This document shows, piece after piece, positions 1 through 9,800 of a stretch of DNA of 64,000 nucleotides (the first letter of the stretch is position 1; each line of letters opens with the position of its first letter). Position numbers and translations under genes: made by a program. The stretch is from Magnaporthiopsis rhizophila (taxonomy: Eukaryota; Ascomycota; Sordariomycetes; Magnaporthales; Magnaporthaceae). Under the pieces are notes generated by a model, which ran no database searches, had not been told where the DNA came from, and was given only the letters and a program-made list of their open reading frames with translations. The stretch lies in the NCBI GenBank assembly GCA_003049465.1, contig PYSS01000076.1, positions 1 through 64,000 of the forward strand, written 5' to 3'.

Positions 1-371
1 GATCAAATGCGGCGGCTTTGAGATAACGGCGCTATACTCCAAACTAGGGAAATCGGGTGACAGCGGAAAGCCCCGGCCATTGTGCTCGAACTCGCCACAA
101 ACGAAATGGCGCGGAGGCAGGCGATGTCCAACTCGGTCTCGACGGTTGGCTTCTTACTCCACGTCGTTCAACGCCTCGAGACGGATGGGCCCTCGTCTTG
201 TACTCGGCTGGCTGGGCATCGTGGCTGTCGAGCGTACTCCGCCTGGGAATCGCATCGTGGTTCGCTCGGCTCGGCAACCGAGGCCGAGGTGAAGAAAAAA
301 GAAGGCGCAATATGGAGAGGCGGCTAGGGTCGAGCGAATCGTTTTAGCAGCCGAGGCGGAATGCCTAACCG
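1..371. other. Left-edge sequence without a recognised gene
   Basis: This stretch lies downstream of the minus-strand BAH-PHD gene, so it would hold that gene's 3' UTR. Short open frames exist on both strands but none has recognisable protein content or splice structure. I see no RNA gene or repeat here. Confidence 0.4.
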
Positions 372-1850
372 CTAAACGATTGTTTCGCTGCAGATCAGGC
401 ACAACATCGGCTCTAACCATTTCTTTTCGCCGCCCTGGATGCCCTGGCGTAAATCGACGATCTCTATCATTGGCGGAGTCAGATCCATCTTGGTGTTGGC
501 CTCGAAAAGTCCCTCATACGGGTTCGCAGGCTTCCCCTTCCACTTGGACCTTGCCCCCTTACGCCCGGCCCCGGCACCTCCAGCCCTGCTAGATGATGGC
601 TCGGCCGAGGCAAACTTTTTTATCGGCTTGTGGTCGGGTTCCGCGGGAGTTGCGGGAGGCGGGGTTTCCTCCAACCTGGCCGACTCGTCTTCGGGCTTCA
701 TGTCCTTAACCTCGACGTTAATCGACTGCTGGGTAGATGCTGCTCCACCTGATTCCTTGGGACTAAGTGGACGGTTGGCTTTATCGCAGTCCTTTCTGTC
801 CTTCAATGCAGACTTTGCCGCCACGTGTGGCTTATTTTTGCCCAACCTCTCGTACACCTTCAGGAGCGCGTTGTATTTCAGGCATTCTAAGGAGCCACTT
901 TCCGCAGTTCTCTTTCGTGTTGGAGCAACCGATAAGGGTCTTGTCGGGGTTGGCGGGCTGTCCGCACTTGCAAACGAGCTCGACTAACTGGATAGTAGAA
1001 TATGGGTTAGCTCCTAATCCCGTCATCCTGACCAAGGATGTGGTTAATACCTCAAATCTTATTTTGAGGGAAGGTATTGCGCGTACTGATAGCTCGTATG
1101 TCCTAACGTCGAATGCTTGCAGCCAGTAGAGGCTGCTTTGGATGTTGTCATCGTTATCCTCGATCAACTGGTTCACCCGTGCTTGAGATGTGACACTACG
1201 GCCTGGTCAGTAACCCGGATGGTGCCAGAGCCCGGGAGGGGACAAGGACAGCAAACGCACTGTGGTTGGAGGCAATCAGCTCCATCTGTCCGTGGTATGG
1301 CTGGCGGCCCTGCACCGTTTTCTTCTCGTTTGTTGTGTGCGGAGGCAGCTCGTCGGGCCAGTACATCCAGTAGACCCGGGCGTAGACGTGGTGTTCGTCG
1401 CTGGCTCGGATTTCGAGGATCCTGGCGACCCAATCGTCATCCGACTTCTTCTTTTGGCCCCCTTCCCTGCGTAAAGACGCTTTTTGCCAGTCGATGGACG
1501 ACTCGTTGGCCACGTAAATAAAGCCCTCGCTGAAATACTTGACGCCGTTCACTGCCCGGCGCGTCGCGCGTTAGATGGATGCCCGAAGAGAGAAGGCACA
1601 GGTATCAACTGAGGGATATCACAAGTTTGCACTTACGAACAAAGCTGTTATACCGCGTCATGCCCGCCCACTTTTTTGCTGGCTCGACCTGGTAGTGTAC
1701 GTCCATCGTATCGTACGTCTTGAACTTGCCAGTCGGCGCAAAGGGCGACAGCTGGGCTAGGTTCTTCTCGATTTCGTCATCCTCGACCTGCTTGCGCCGC
1801 TTCTTTTGCTTTTCCTCCTTCTTTTTCGGGTCGACCAGCTTGATCGTGGG
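372..1850 (-). pseudogene. BAH-PHD chromatin-reader protein, frameshifted (EPR-1/BP1-like)
   Basis: Four exons can be read: about 1850-1637, 1551-1261, 1202-1087 and 987-372, with donors GTAAGT, GTGCGT and GTACGC and frame-compatible acceptors. The first exon is Lys-rich. The second and third form a BAH domain (VARILEIRAS, ARVYWMYWPDELP, GQMELIASNH, LYWLQAFDVRTYELS). The fourth opens with a PHD finger (CKCGQPANPDKTLIGC...CGKW) and ends in a Pro/Lys-rich tail and a small terminal module (PPMIEIVDLR, CLIC). BAH followed by PHD is the arrangement of fungal EPR-1/BP1 proteins, which bind H3K27me3 and act in facultative heterochromatin; the assignment is by architecture only. Between the PHD tryptophan and the next conserved cysteine (about 885-895) the frame changes and the expected W-H-E-E-C-L stretch is about 2 nt short. 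This is either a disabling frameshift or an assembly error. No convincing N-terminal exon or start codon is seen upstream. Confidence 0.62.
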
Positions 1851-3655
1851 TTATGAACGAAGATTCTACACTGAAGAGCAGGAGAGGGAAACGGCACTGG
1901 TCGCGCCAGCGCGACACGCGCCTAAAGTTGTCCCGACTCCTCTCAATGTGGCTTGCGCGCCTGCGCCTGCCCCACAGCTGTGGGGGTGCTACCGGGTGTA
2001 TGGCTTGTGGCGGAATCGTCACACCCTACGCGCGGAGAACCCTGCTTCGGGCGAGGATCCCTACAGCCCCCGCAGTTTCGAGAACAGCGCTCCCTCTTGA
2101 ATCCGGACCTCGTTGCCCTCGCGGCTCCAGGTAATTGGCATGCCTGAGTACCGCTTTGGTGCCCAGAAGCTCGGGGATATCGAGGCGCTCCTGCTTGCGG
2201 CCAAAGTGCTTGCCCGAATAGTCGACGCAATCGGCGCGCAGGCACAGGAAGCTGCCGCACTGGTTCTCCATTCTGACCTGGGTCACGCCATTTCGTGCGG
2301 CTAGCAAGGGTTGCATGTCCGATTTCCAGCTGGGTGTGGCTGAGGAATACCCACAGTGGCAGGTGGAATTCCACCTGTCTGTCAAATAGATTTCAGCGCG
2401 ATTTTCATTGGCTCGACAGCCATAGTAACCGCCTGCGCCTCCCCCGCGGTCGCTAAAGGTCCTGGTTCCACTAAGGCCTGGTCGCGACATTCTGCCGATT
2501 ACACGCCCCCTTCGAAGCCAGCGCGACCGCGTTCCCCCACACCCGGCACTGCGCGCGTTCGAGGCGCGTTCCAGACCACACCGTAAATGTGACGGAAAGC
2601 GAGAGGTCCTTGGCAAGATTTCCTCAACTTGCCGTCTCTACTTGTCTCGCCCGGACCCTTGTGACCTCCGTCTGTGGAGCAAAAGGAACTCTGCACAAGC
2701 TATGTATACCGTATACACACCCGAAAAAAAAAAACACCCGAAAAAAAAAAACGGTGGCTTCCGCAACCCAAAGAGGAGGATTGCCGACAACCAATCATTT
2801 GTCACATTGCGCGATTGGCTGCGATGGTCGCTGGCCGCGGCCATTTGAGGATGTCGATATATGGGTCTGGCTCAAGCCTTACCAATCATTTTTAGCCGCC
2901 TTTGTTCCTAGAATCCACATGGCCGAGGTCAAACCAGTCTGGCCGCCCACCCGACTCCATGGAGGCCAGAGGCGCCGACTCTCCCGTTTCGACTCCCTCC
3001 GAGTAAGAGTGCGGCTGTGCACGTTCAATGTTTTCCCCACGGACATCTAAACACTCTAACCCGCCACTCATCAGGCGCCGAGCGGACCGAGGCTCCGAGG
3101 AGGCCGGCGGGTGGGACTGCGTCCCAGCGCCGTCGCGGCCGCCTACTGGCGCGCGCGGGGCCCGGTGCAGCAGCGCCGCGTTCCTCCGAGCCGGCTGGCC
3201 GGCGAGGAGGGCGCGCGCTACTCCATTGGCCGAAGGGGGGGCTGTTGGCAACGGCATGCTGCCGTCGCCAGCGCCGTTGGCGGGCGTGGTTGTTGGTGTT
3301 GGGTCGCTAATTGGCGGGTGTTAAGGATTTGTATGCAATTTGGCAGTGTGCACTAATAGCACCATGCCAAGAATTGGTAGATTCGAGGAAGGATGAAACG
3401 CTCACAGGTCATCAGGGGCCGTGTTCATAATGGTTTGGGAGCTCTGGCACTGGGTTCAGAAAGCGGCTCGGCTGGTTAATTGCTCTAGTCAAGCTACGAG
3501 GGTGTGATAAATAGCGCGAAGGCCTGATCGCATGTTGCTGCCCGAATGCGTCGCTAAAAAGGTGCCTGCATCAGGTCCGCCCGGCTCGCAATTACACACT
3601 TTTGTCGAGAGATAGCCAGACCTCCTTGCGGGTCTATTTCGCATCGTTAAGTGGT
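1851..3655. other. Mostly non-coding stretch, weak coding-like segment
   Basis: A minus-strand open frame over about 2026-2616 has a plausible composition in its 2030-2390 part (segments such as GKHFGRKQERLDIPELLG) but no domain I recognise; it could be an unrecognised exon upstream of the BAH-PHD gene or chance. Around 2716-2750 there is a small tandem duplication of ACACCCG followed by a run of A. The 3000-3300 part is GC-rich with overlapping frames on both strands and no clear gene. Confidence 0.35.
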
Positions 3656-3673
3656 TACTGTCCACCACACAAA

Positions 3674-4017
3674 TCACCGGTAGTCAGCAGGAGCCACCGT
3701 TCCCGTATCGAGAGAGGAATATAGCGAGCCCAATGAGATGAGGCGTTTGCTAAGGATTGGCACGAGCCGGCCATAGGCGGGCGCCTCGGCCCTGCGTGCG
3801 TCCGCAGCCGCGGCGCCGGCGCCCATGTTATCTTCATAGGCCACTCGGTAGGTGGTGCCGTCGCCGGTCTCCTCCTTCTCAAACACCTCTTGGATATCTC
3901 AGCTCCTCCTCGCTCACGCCCGCCTCGGGCCGGGTCGTTGGCGGGGGACTCGACGATGGGCCCACCGACACCGAGCCCGGGCCGTGCGGTGCGCAGATTT
4001 CCAAAATTGCCCACCAA
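3674..4017 (-). pseudogene. Short gene fragment at the edge of AT-rich block 1
   Basis: Reading leftward from 4017, one frame gives WAILEICAPHGPGSVSVGP...PEAGVSEEEL, then the reading continues in another frame as DIQEVFEKEETGDGTTYRVAYE...LVPILSKRLISLGSL. The two halves join with a single-nucleotide shift near 3895. The composition looks like real protein but I recognise no family. The upstream end stops at the border of the AT-rich block, so the 5' part appears lost or mutated beyond recognition. It may equally be two exons of an unrecognised gene; support is weak. Confidence 0.28.
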
Positions 4018-4707
4018 TTAGTACGACATATCCGGAGTTTCCGGACGCGTTTAAACGAAATAGTACCATTAACCTAGCAACCTTGGAGAAGCCTAAGGAC
4101 AAGTTTTAAAACATATTGGTTTTAAACGTTTGTGAATGTGTTAACCAATTTGACAAGCTTCCGACACGTCAACGAGTAATAAAGTATTTTGTTTGCGATC
4201 GTTAATTGGAAAAGGGATTCGCTGGTTTCAAATAAGTGTTTTAGTGGTTTTTAAATGTTTTATGGTAAATATCCTAAAATTGCTTTTTGATACCATACTG
4301 CTAATATTAATTATCACTTATATTTTGTATTATTTTTAGCTTTTTTTAAATTTTCCTCAGTTTGATAAATTTTAAGAAATTACTTAAAATTAACAAAAAT
4401 TACTTAAAATTAACAAACGGCGCAAATAACATATCTCACACTGGACATATAAGCGGCAATATATTCCAAAATATCTTGTTTTATTATCTCGGCCTAATTA
4501 GAATCTTTGTCTCTGTTGGCAGGAGAGGGTTTCTCCTGTTCAGTCGGCTCGGAGATCTCTAAAAAGGGTGAACAACGATCTTTATAATCTGGGAAAATCC
4601 TATTATTATACACAAGGAGGAAAGAATTTATCTGCCTAAAAAAGGGCAAAAAACTGCCCTTTTATCTGCGCGGAGGCAATTGCCCAAAGGGCGATCCGCC
4701 GCTTTAG

Positions 4708-4733
4708 CCGCACAGGCCGGTTGGCCTGTGCGG
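4708..4733. repeat. GC-rich perfect inverted repeat in AT-rich block
   Basis: CCGCACAGGCC (4708-4718) and GGCCTGTGCGG (4723-4733) are exact reverse complements separated by GGTT, forming an 11-bp hairpin with a 4-nt loop. It lies in a roughly 200-bp island of near-normal GC content (about 4640-4830) inside the AT-rich block. Its role is unknown. Confidence 0.8.
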
Positions 4734-5687
4734 GATCCAAAAGGGCCCAAAAAATCTCTCTATTCCGTTCTCCTTTTCCGGATTGCATGCGCACAGAATG
4801 CTTATTCCGATACCGGCAATTTTTTTTGTGCACAAATATCCCGGTGTTTTATTTCCACGATATAATAGGTTTATCCCGGAAATTGTAAAAATTCCAAAAA
4901 CCTTAACGAAAGGGTTTTTATAAAGGAAATGCCGGGTTCGGTGATCCGGTTTTTCAATAAAGGAAATAGCCGGATCTGGTGATTTGGAACATTTATTTAA
5001 AAAGGGAAGCGGCCTTGGTGGGCTAGCAATTAAAGCAAAGGGAAAAAAAGCGCTTTGGAAAGGCATTTTTGTATTTTAAAAGTATTGGGCTATTAAACCA
5101 AAAAATAATAAGAAAAAAATAATGCAAATGCGGATTTTTGCGCAGTAAAAGGCTATTTAACAAATTATTTTAATAAATAATAATATTAATAATTGCTTTT
5201 GTAATTTTAAAGGTAGGATTTGCATTTATATAAAAGTATTTTGTTTATCCTTTTTGTAATTTGGCCAATTTGCACCGATAAACCTTATTTGTTAACCTAT
5301 CCTTTTTGTACCCTATTTATTTGCGCTTTATTATTTAAAATCCTAATTAATTAATTATTATTTTATTAATTATTATTTTTCCTTTTTTTACCTTTTTTTT
5401 GTTCCTATAGCTAAAATGGCTGGTGAAAAAAAAAATTGTTAAATTTTATACGGTTATACAAAAATTATCGTTTTTAAAATTTGGGCCCGATTAATAATTT
5501 TTCATCGAGCAGTAATAAATTTAAAATTATTATTTAAAACGATTAAATTTAAAAATAAGCTGGTTTTTCGTAAAATTTAGCTGTACCAGTATTTTTGGTT
5601 TAATTAAATGATTCCCAAATCGGTACTGATATTATTAATATATTAATATTTTATTTCGAAAAAACCAAGCGCATTTAAATTTTAAAC

Positions 5688-6018
5688 GAAACGTTTTTTA
5701 TTTCGGCTCCGAATCCCGATCCTGTTCCGACCGAAAACTTTAAATATAATTTTGCAGCTGGCTTTTCCGAAATTATTAATCTTTTTTTAATTAATCCCGA
5801 TAATATTACAATCAGCCTTTTTCCAGAAAAAATTTACACAAATTCGGAGTCTAATTCTCGTATTTTTATTGTTACCGCCAACTTATTGATCCACGGCTTT
5901 CTTCCCCCAAAGCCAAATAACGGTGTTTTAAACACCAAAATTTTTGGCAAACCAGCTGCACCCGTTCAGCAAATAGTTATATCGCCCTATATCTCGCTAT
6001 TGGCCCCCGGCACATCTA
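5688..6018 (+). pseudogene. Decayed coding sequence interrupted by Gypsy-1
   Basis: One plus-strand frame stays open for 110 codons with protein-like content (for example APNPDPVPTENF, SEIINLFLINPDNITISLF, GKPAAPVQQIVIS) and no ATG near its start. If Gypsy-1 and one copy of its ATCTA target duplication are removed, the same frame continues from 13240 to a TAG at 13296. A 129-codon open stretch in such AT-rich DNA suggests a genuine former gene or an older transposon ORF. I do not recognise the family. Confidence 0.4.
6014..6018. repeat. Gypsy-1 target-site duplication, left copy (ATCTA)
   Basis: ATCTA directly precedes the left LTR, and the same five bases follow the right LTR at 13235-13239. 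A perfect 5-bp duplication at both ends fixes the element's borders and shows that both LTRs come from one insertion. Confidence 0.92.
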
Positions 6019-6479
6019 TATTACAAACGGTTCTTTGCTCCTAGGGTAGGGTACGTTAGGAGAGGTGCTGAGCAGTATGATTTTCACAAGGTCGCTTGTG
6101 CTGGGGAACTGAAATAATAACAAAAATCTCGATTGTTTGCCTAAAAGATTGCCTTGGAGCTAATTTAAGTTAATTAATGCCAAGGCCTTAATCAAAGCTA
6201 TTTAACACGGTAAAAAACCCTCGCCTTATATACCAGCAATCCTTTCATATTACATTTGTGCTATATCTGTTATATTTATAACAGATATATTACCGTACTA
6301 TATTTGTTATGTTTATAATAAATATATTACCCGTGTTTAGGTAAATACCTGACCATATAACCCTTTTTTTTTGCCTGGCCTTAATTATTTGGCCCCTGGC
6401 TTTTATAACTGCGGGGTAAAAGCGTTCCGCTGGGGGTTAGCCCTAGTCTTTCTGCCCCTTGCCGGCTGTGATCGTAATA
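6019..6479 (-). repeat. Gypsy-1 left LTR (3' LTR)
   Basis: 461 bp, beginning TATTACAAACGG and ending ATCGTAATA. Compared with Gypsy-2, the ancestral termini were TGTTACAA...TTGTAACA, an 8-bp terminal inverted repeat with the usual TG...CA ends; the first G has changed to A here. It is similar over its length to 12774-13234, 32660-33140 and 39393-39873. Confidence 0.93.
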
Positions 6480-6693
6480 TTAGGTTTCCCCTTCTAAACC
6501 AAATCCCTTTGGCCATACCTATAACCCTATCCTTTTATTAGTGGTAAATTTTTTCCTTTTTTACTAATTTCCATCCCTTTTTTTTTAACAAAATATTTGG
6601 TTAGGTGCAAAAATATAAACTAGCATTTTTAACTATTTATCGAAATAACCTTTTTGCTTTTATTATTTTATTTCTTATTATTATACCTTTTTA

Positions 6694-7135
6694 TTCTAAT
6701 TGCAAAACCGACGGCCTTTTTTAGTGCAGCGCGTTTTCCCGTAACCGATTGCGCTGCGATCGGTGTATTCGTTTCGGCCGTTTCCATTGCAACATTCTAA
6801 ACCCGTTACCCAAGCACCTCCTTATTTACAGTACCCAGCACGCCTATTTAAAAGCGAAGCTGAAAGCCGCGAAAAAAAAGCGCCGATCAATAAACGCAAA
6901 AATCGAACGTTTTCGCAAACAAAAAAAACAGTGGCGTAAAAAATTAACTCGTGCAATTCGCTATAGGATTAATTTTATAAAAGAGCTGGAACGGGTTAAA
7001 TAAAAAAAAGCCGAAAAGGTGGCTATAAAGGTTTTTATTTTGCTTTTAAATTTGCCAATTTCCAATTTTCCTCCGTTATTTCCGAGCTGGGTCGATTATA
7101 AGGTTAATCCTGATTTTAATCTGCTGGTTTTATTT
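6694..7135 (+). pseudogene. Opposite-strand Cys-rich/coiled-coil accessory ORF of Gypsy-1
   Basis: On the plus strand, opposite to pol, a frame reads C-K-T-D-G-L-F-(stop)-C...LRCDRCIRFGRFHCNI, then a Lys/Arg-rich coiled coil ending NFIKELERVK at 7003. After a TAA it continues with FPPLFPSWVDYKVNPDF up to about 7135. The uninterrupted part is 6749-7003. The Cys spacing (CxxC[IV]RxGRxxC) suggests a small zinc-binding domain. The same frame in Gypsy-2 keeps these motifs despite nucleotide divergence, and the stops are single C-to-T changes away from Gln codons. As far as I recall, similar 'C-x2-C-x-R-x-G...ELERVE' proteins are common in fungal genomes as uncharacterised, transposon-linked ORFs. 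The function is unknown; nucleic-acid binding is only a guess. Confidence 0.66.
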
Positions 7136-7389
7136 TAACCAGATAAGTTATTTTGGTACGGGTGTTCCGAACCGAAATCCAAATTCCGGTATTGGTATTA
7201 ACTTTTTTTCAAAAGCCTTTTGCCGGTACTTTTTAAAAGTTTTTGGCGCACCTTTTAGGTTTGTTTTTTTTTCCCAAATGTTTTTTTCGATTCCGTACCC
7301 TGCTTATTTAACCAAATAATATTTAATTCTGTTAATAATATTTTTGTTCAAAATTTTTTCGATTTTGTATTTTTATTTTGGATCGATTT

Positions 7390-8600
7390 TTATTAATTTG
7401 TTACTTTTAAACCCTGGTGGTGCTGGCTCGAGCAAATTAATATAAAAAACCGGATAATTATATATGGTTAATAATAATTAAAATTTATAATTAATATCGG
7501 AAATTTTTCTTAAAATTTTGAACGGTTCTAATTTTTTATAGTTTAGTTTATTATTTGATCGTTTTATTTTAATATTGTATCGAAAAAAATAAATATTATC
7601 CCCCTTTTTAAAGGTTGGTTCCTCGATTTTTTTTTATTAGCCTGTATAAATATGTACTGTTATAATTTTTTTAGTTTTGTCTAAAGGTTTTTGTACAGTT
7701 TAATAAAATTTTTTATTTATATTTTTGCTATTAAAATATATGGTTTTGCCTTGGGTTTTTTATATACTGTAAATATATACCCGTAATTTGTATAAAACGG
7801 TATAATTCCCGTACTTTTATATATTAAATTATTATACGCAAATTGCGCTATAAAAAATAATTATACCCAATTATTTTGTTTATAATTAACAAAATAATAT
7901 AAATACTGTTTTATAGTTTGGTTTATTTGTTTTATTTGTTTATTTATTTAAAAATAATAAATTGTGAAAAAGCGTGTTCCGCGCTTAAATTTGCTATAAA
8001 TTATCTCCAAAATTTGTTATTAAATAATTTATCTCGGTTTAAAACTATATATTTTAATATTTCGTATTTTGCAATTATATTTCGGATAAAAATATAAATT
8101 AGGTTTATAATTTTTGCATTTTTTTTAAATGGCAGGTATATAATATATTTGGTAAATTGATCGATTATTATTATAATATTATTATACTGGGCATTTATAA
8201 AAAATTCCTTTAATTTGGATAGCCTTGTAACGAAATCCGCCGTAATTTTTTACCATATTTTGCTAAATGCTGGCAAAGATTATAACAAACCATAAGGTTT
8301 ATGCCTATTGGCTTTATTTTTTGTATAATCCTTGCAATCCTTAATTACATTTTATATTTCGGCACAAATTTTTATAAACCTGTAATATTACCGAAACCTT
8401 TTCCAAATTTTAACAATCCTTTGGTATTTATTAGCTATCTGGTTATAAATTTGCTAAATTTTTTTTAGGGTTCAGCTTTTTTGTTGGGTTATTTTGGCTA
8501 ATGCCCGTTATGCCGGAATCAGGGATCCGTTTAATTTTTTGGCCAAAATTGCGCATATTTTTGGTGGTATATCCACCTAATGGTCCAATTAACAGCTTAA
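7390..8600 (-). pseudogene. Gypsy-1 integrase remnant
   Basis: Translated on the minus strand, the stretch contains broken integrase-like segments: RDKLFNNKFWR followed by NLSAEHAFSQ, the core region matching 'SDRG..F.S.FW..' of Gypsy integrases, then GDNIYFFRYNIKIKRSNNKL and PVFYINLLEPAPPGLK, the usual C-terminal end of fungal Ty3/Gypsy integrases. Many in-frame TAA codons interrupt it. It would have catalysed cDNA insertion; it cannot be functional now. Confidence 0.75.
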
Positions 8601-8689
8601 GGTATCCGTTTGGCCATTTTTTGATCCTTTTCTAACCTTAATTCGAAGGTTATAATTTTAAAAAAATTAGCTTTATTGGATTTATTTTT

Positions 8690-9060
8690 TGTTTAGTATT
8701 TAACTAATAATAAATTGTAATAGGTTTTTATAATCGGTATATATTATAATTTGATGGTTAGCTTTGCACAAATATACCTTTTATTTTTTTAAAGCTTTAA
8801 TAATAATAAAAAACTTTTTATTATAAATTTAATAATTTAGCTTGGGTTTATTTAGCTTTTGTAAAAAAAATGCACAAAAATATAACCTTTTTTAATTGTT
8901 TCGCTATCCCAGCTATCCTTTAATAGCAAAATTTGACATATTAATTTTAACCTCGAAAGGTTTTTCTGGGTTTGGTATTATTAATACCGGTGCTTAAATA
9001 ATAACTTTTTTTAACAATTTAAAGGTTATTTATTTTTATATCCCCCAATAAAACTGGATA
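8690..9060 (-). pseudogene. Gypsy-1 RNase H remnant
   Basis: The minus-strand reading includes PNPEKPFEVKINMSNFAIKG, then LYFCAFFLQKLNKPKLNYQF and KNKRYICAKLTIK. These match the 'PFEVETDASDFAIG / HPVAFFSKKL..AE.NY / WR.YL.GA.H' pattern of Ty3/Gypsy RNase H. The expected catalytic Asp of TDAS reads as N (NMS), consistent with G-to-A change. Confidence 0.72.
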
Positions 9061-9204
9061 TCGTTTTTAGTAAAATCTATAAATAATATAGCCTTTTTGC
9101 TAAAATTTCGGATAAATTTTTGGTAAAAATTTAAAAATTTTAAAAAACCTTGTATTTTTTTAACTGTAATAAATACAGGCCAATTTTTTACCGCTTATAC
9201 CTTT

Positions 9205-9800
9205 TTGGGTTCCATCCAAATTTTTCCTTATTTGATAATAAACCCAAAAAAAACCACCTTTAAAAAGTGCCATATACATTTATCCGAATTAACCAAAAAT
9301 TTTATATTTTGCAACTTTTATAATACTTTATATATATATTGTTTATATTTTTCCAGCATTTTTAAAAAAATTAGGATATTATTCAGATATATAAAGGTAA
9401 AAATATCGAGATATTCCTGTAATACATGGTTAATTATTTGCTGGAATGTGGCTGGTGCATTAATAAGCCCAAAAATTATTACCAATAATTTAAAAACTCC
9501 AAACTTGGTCCGAAAAGCAGTTTTTTATTTATTCCCTTTTTTAATTCTTAATAAACCATAAGTTTTGCATAAATTTAGGGTTATAAACCACCGGCTTTTT
9601 CCAAACTTATTTTTAAATTTATTAATTAAAAGTAAAAAATACCGATCTTTTATTATTTCCTGATTTAACGGATAATAATCGATATATATCCATTTTTCCC
9701 CGTTCTTTTTGGAAACAAACAAAATCCTATATTTTATAAGGGAATCGGAAAATTTGGTAAATCCTTTCCTAATTTTTTCCTCAAGCTGTTCCTATAATAG
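9205..9800 (-). pseudogene. Gypsy-1 reverse transcriptase remnant
   Basis: The minus-strand open stretch 9722-9525 begins FVSKKNGEKWIYIDYYPLNQ and continues IKDRYFLLLINKF...RWFITLNL, matching 'FVPKKNGEKRMCIDYRQLN...IKDRYPLPLI' of Ty3/Gypsy RT. Further on, the palm motif reads IYLNNILIF, with codons TAT CTG AAT AAT at 9389-9378, where active enzymes have Y-[LV]-D-D. Both Asp-to-Asn changes need one G-to-A transition each. Confidence 0.85.

Noticed and set aside
9205..9561. 118-codon plus-strand ORF, and its 174-codon equivalent at 35727-36251
   Set aside because: Both are the antisense shadow of the Gypsy reverse transcriptase, which gives clear RT motifs on the minus strand.
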